Below are positions 63,720 through 64,000 of a stretch of 64,000 bases of DNA, piece after piece. Below the pieces are notes generated by a model. The model searched no databases, was not told the DNA's origin, and saw nothing but the letters and a program-made list of their open reading frames with translations. The stretch is from positions 4,856,911-4,920,910 of the forward strand of contig BSQZ01000028.1 in assembly GCA_033239005.1 (NCBI GenBank). Reading direction: 5' to 3'. This stretch comes from Lamellibrachia satsuma. Its lineage: Eukaryota; Annelida; Polychaeta; Sabellida; Siboglinidae. Position 1 is the first letter of the stretch; each line of letters begins with the position of its first letter. The position numbers were made by a program, and so were the translations under genes.

Positions 63720-64000
63720 GTCAGTCTCTTTGAAATATTCTTGTAAAGCTAAATTAAAATATTCTGTTGTAGTAAGTAACTTTTATTAGCATTTATTAAA
63801 TTAACCTTACTACCAATATTACAAGCATATAACTACTTCTAATTAGAACACTTTTTAAGGGAGGGAACCTTCATAAACTTCAAAATTATAGACAGAATGA
63901 CTGCACTGGCACAGAGCAGAGGAAGGCGGCGCAGTTGTTTCTGCCCGATGTGATGCCTTCGGTGCAAGAGGATTGAACAAAATTGTATGTAAGTCAGTAT

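Overview
Eukaryotic, metazoan, intron-containing DNA, very rich in long microsatellites, minisatellites and nested transposons. Two genes can be modelled with confidence. One is a CILP-like extracellular-matrix gene (chitin-binding, TSP1, Ig and CILP core). The other is FPGT, the GDP-L-fucose pyrophosphorylase of fucose salvage. The mix of CR1-like LINEs, a compact LTR retrotransposon, TTAA and hAT DNA transposons, a tRNA-type SINE and a chitin-binding CILP-like protein fits a marine invertebrate. A lancelet is my first guess, but the sequence does not prove it.

Layout. 0.1-1.4 kb: CR1-like LINE fragment. 1.74-6.77 kb: LTR retrotransposon (minus) with two LTRs, primer-binding site and polypurine tract. 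7.25-14.7 kb: CILP-like copy A (minus), all nine exons present but carrying two frameshifts and a nonsense codon, hence a pseudogene. 14.9-26 kb: repeat-filled spacer, largely an imperfect inverted repeat centred near 20.5 kb, holding a gutted third copy C (19.5-22 kb). 26.2-32.2 kb: CILP-like copy B (plus), nine exons giving an uninterrupted 1013-residue frame. 32.7-41.4 kb: TTAA-flanked DNA transposon that contains a hAT-like element, itself containing a LINE. 41.4-42.7 kb: a fourth CILP remnant D. 43.2-48 kb: minisatellite, LINE pieces, a possible ZSWIM3/FAR1-like exon, a Penelope-like motif and a SINE. 48.48-58.65 kb: FPGT (plus, three exons, 586 residues), whose 7.6-kb first intron holds a MITE, a LINE and a 34-bp minisatellite. 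58.6-64 kb: minisatellites and AT-rich DNA with at most one possible exon.

Most striking: the last 54 nt of CILP exon 4, including its 5' splice site, has been amplified in tandem, to about 27 units in copy A and four in copy B. 54 is 18 codons and each junction falls in the same codon phase. So the array is a minisatellite of ready-made, in-frame splice donors. The duplicated copies also serve as empty-site references that fix the LTR insertion point and order the events at the locus.
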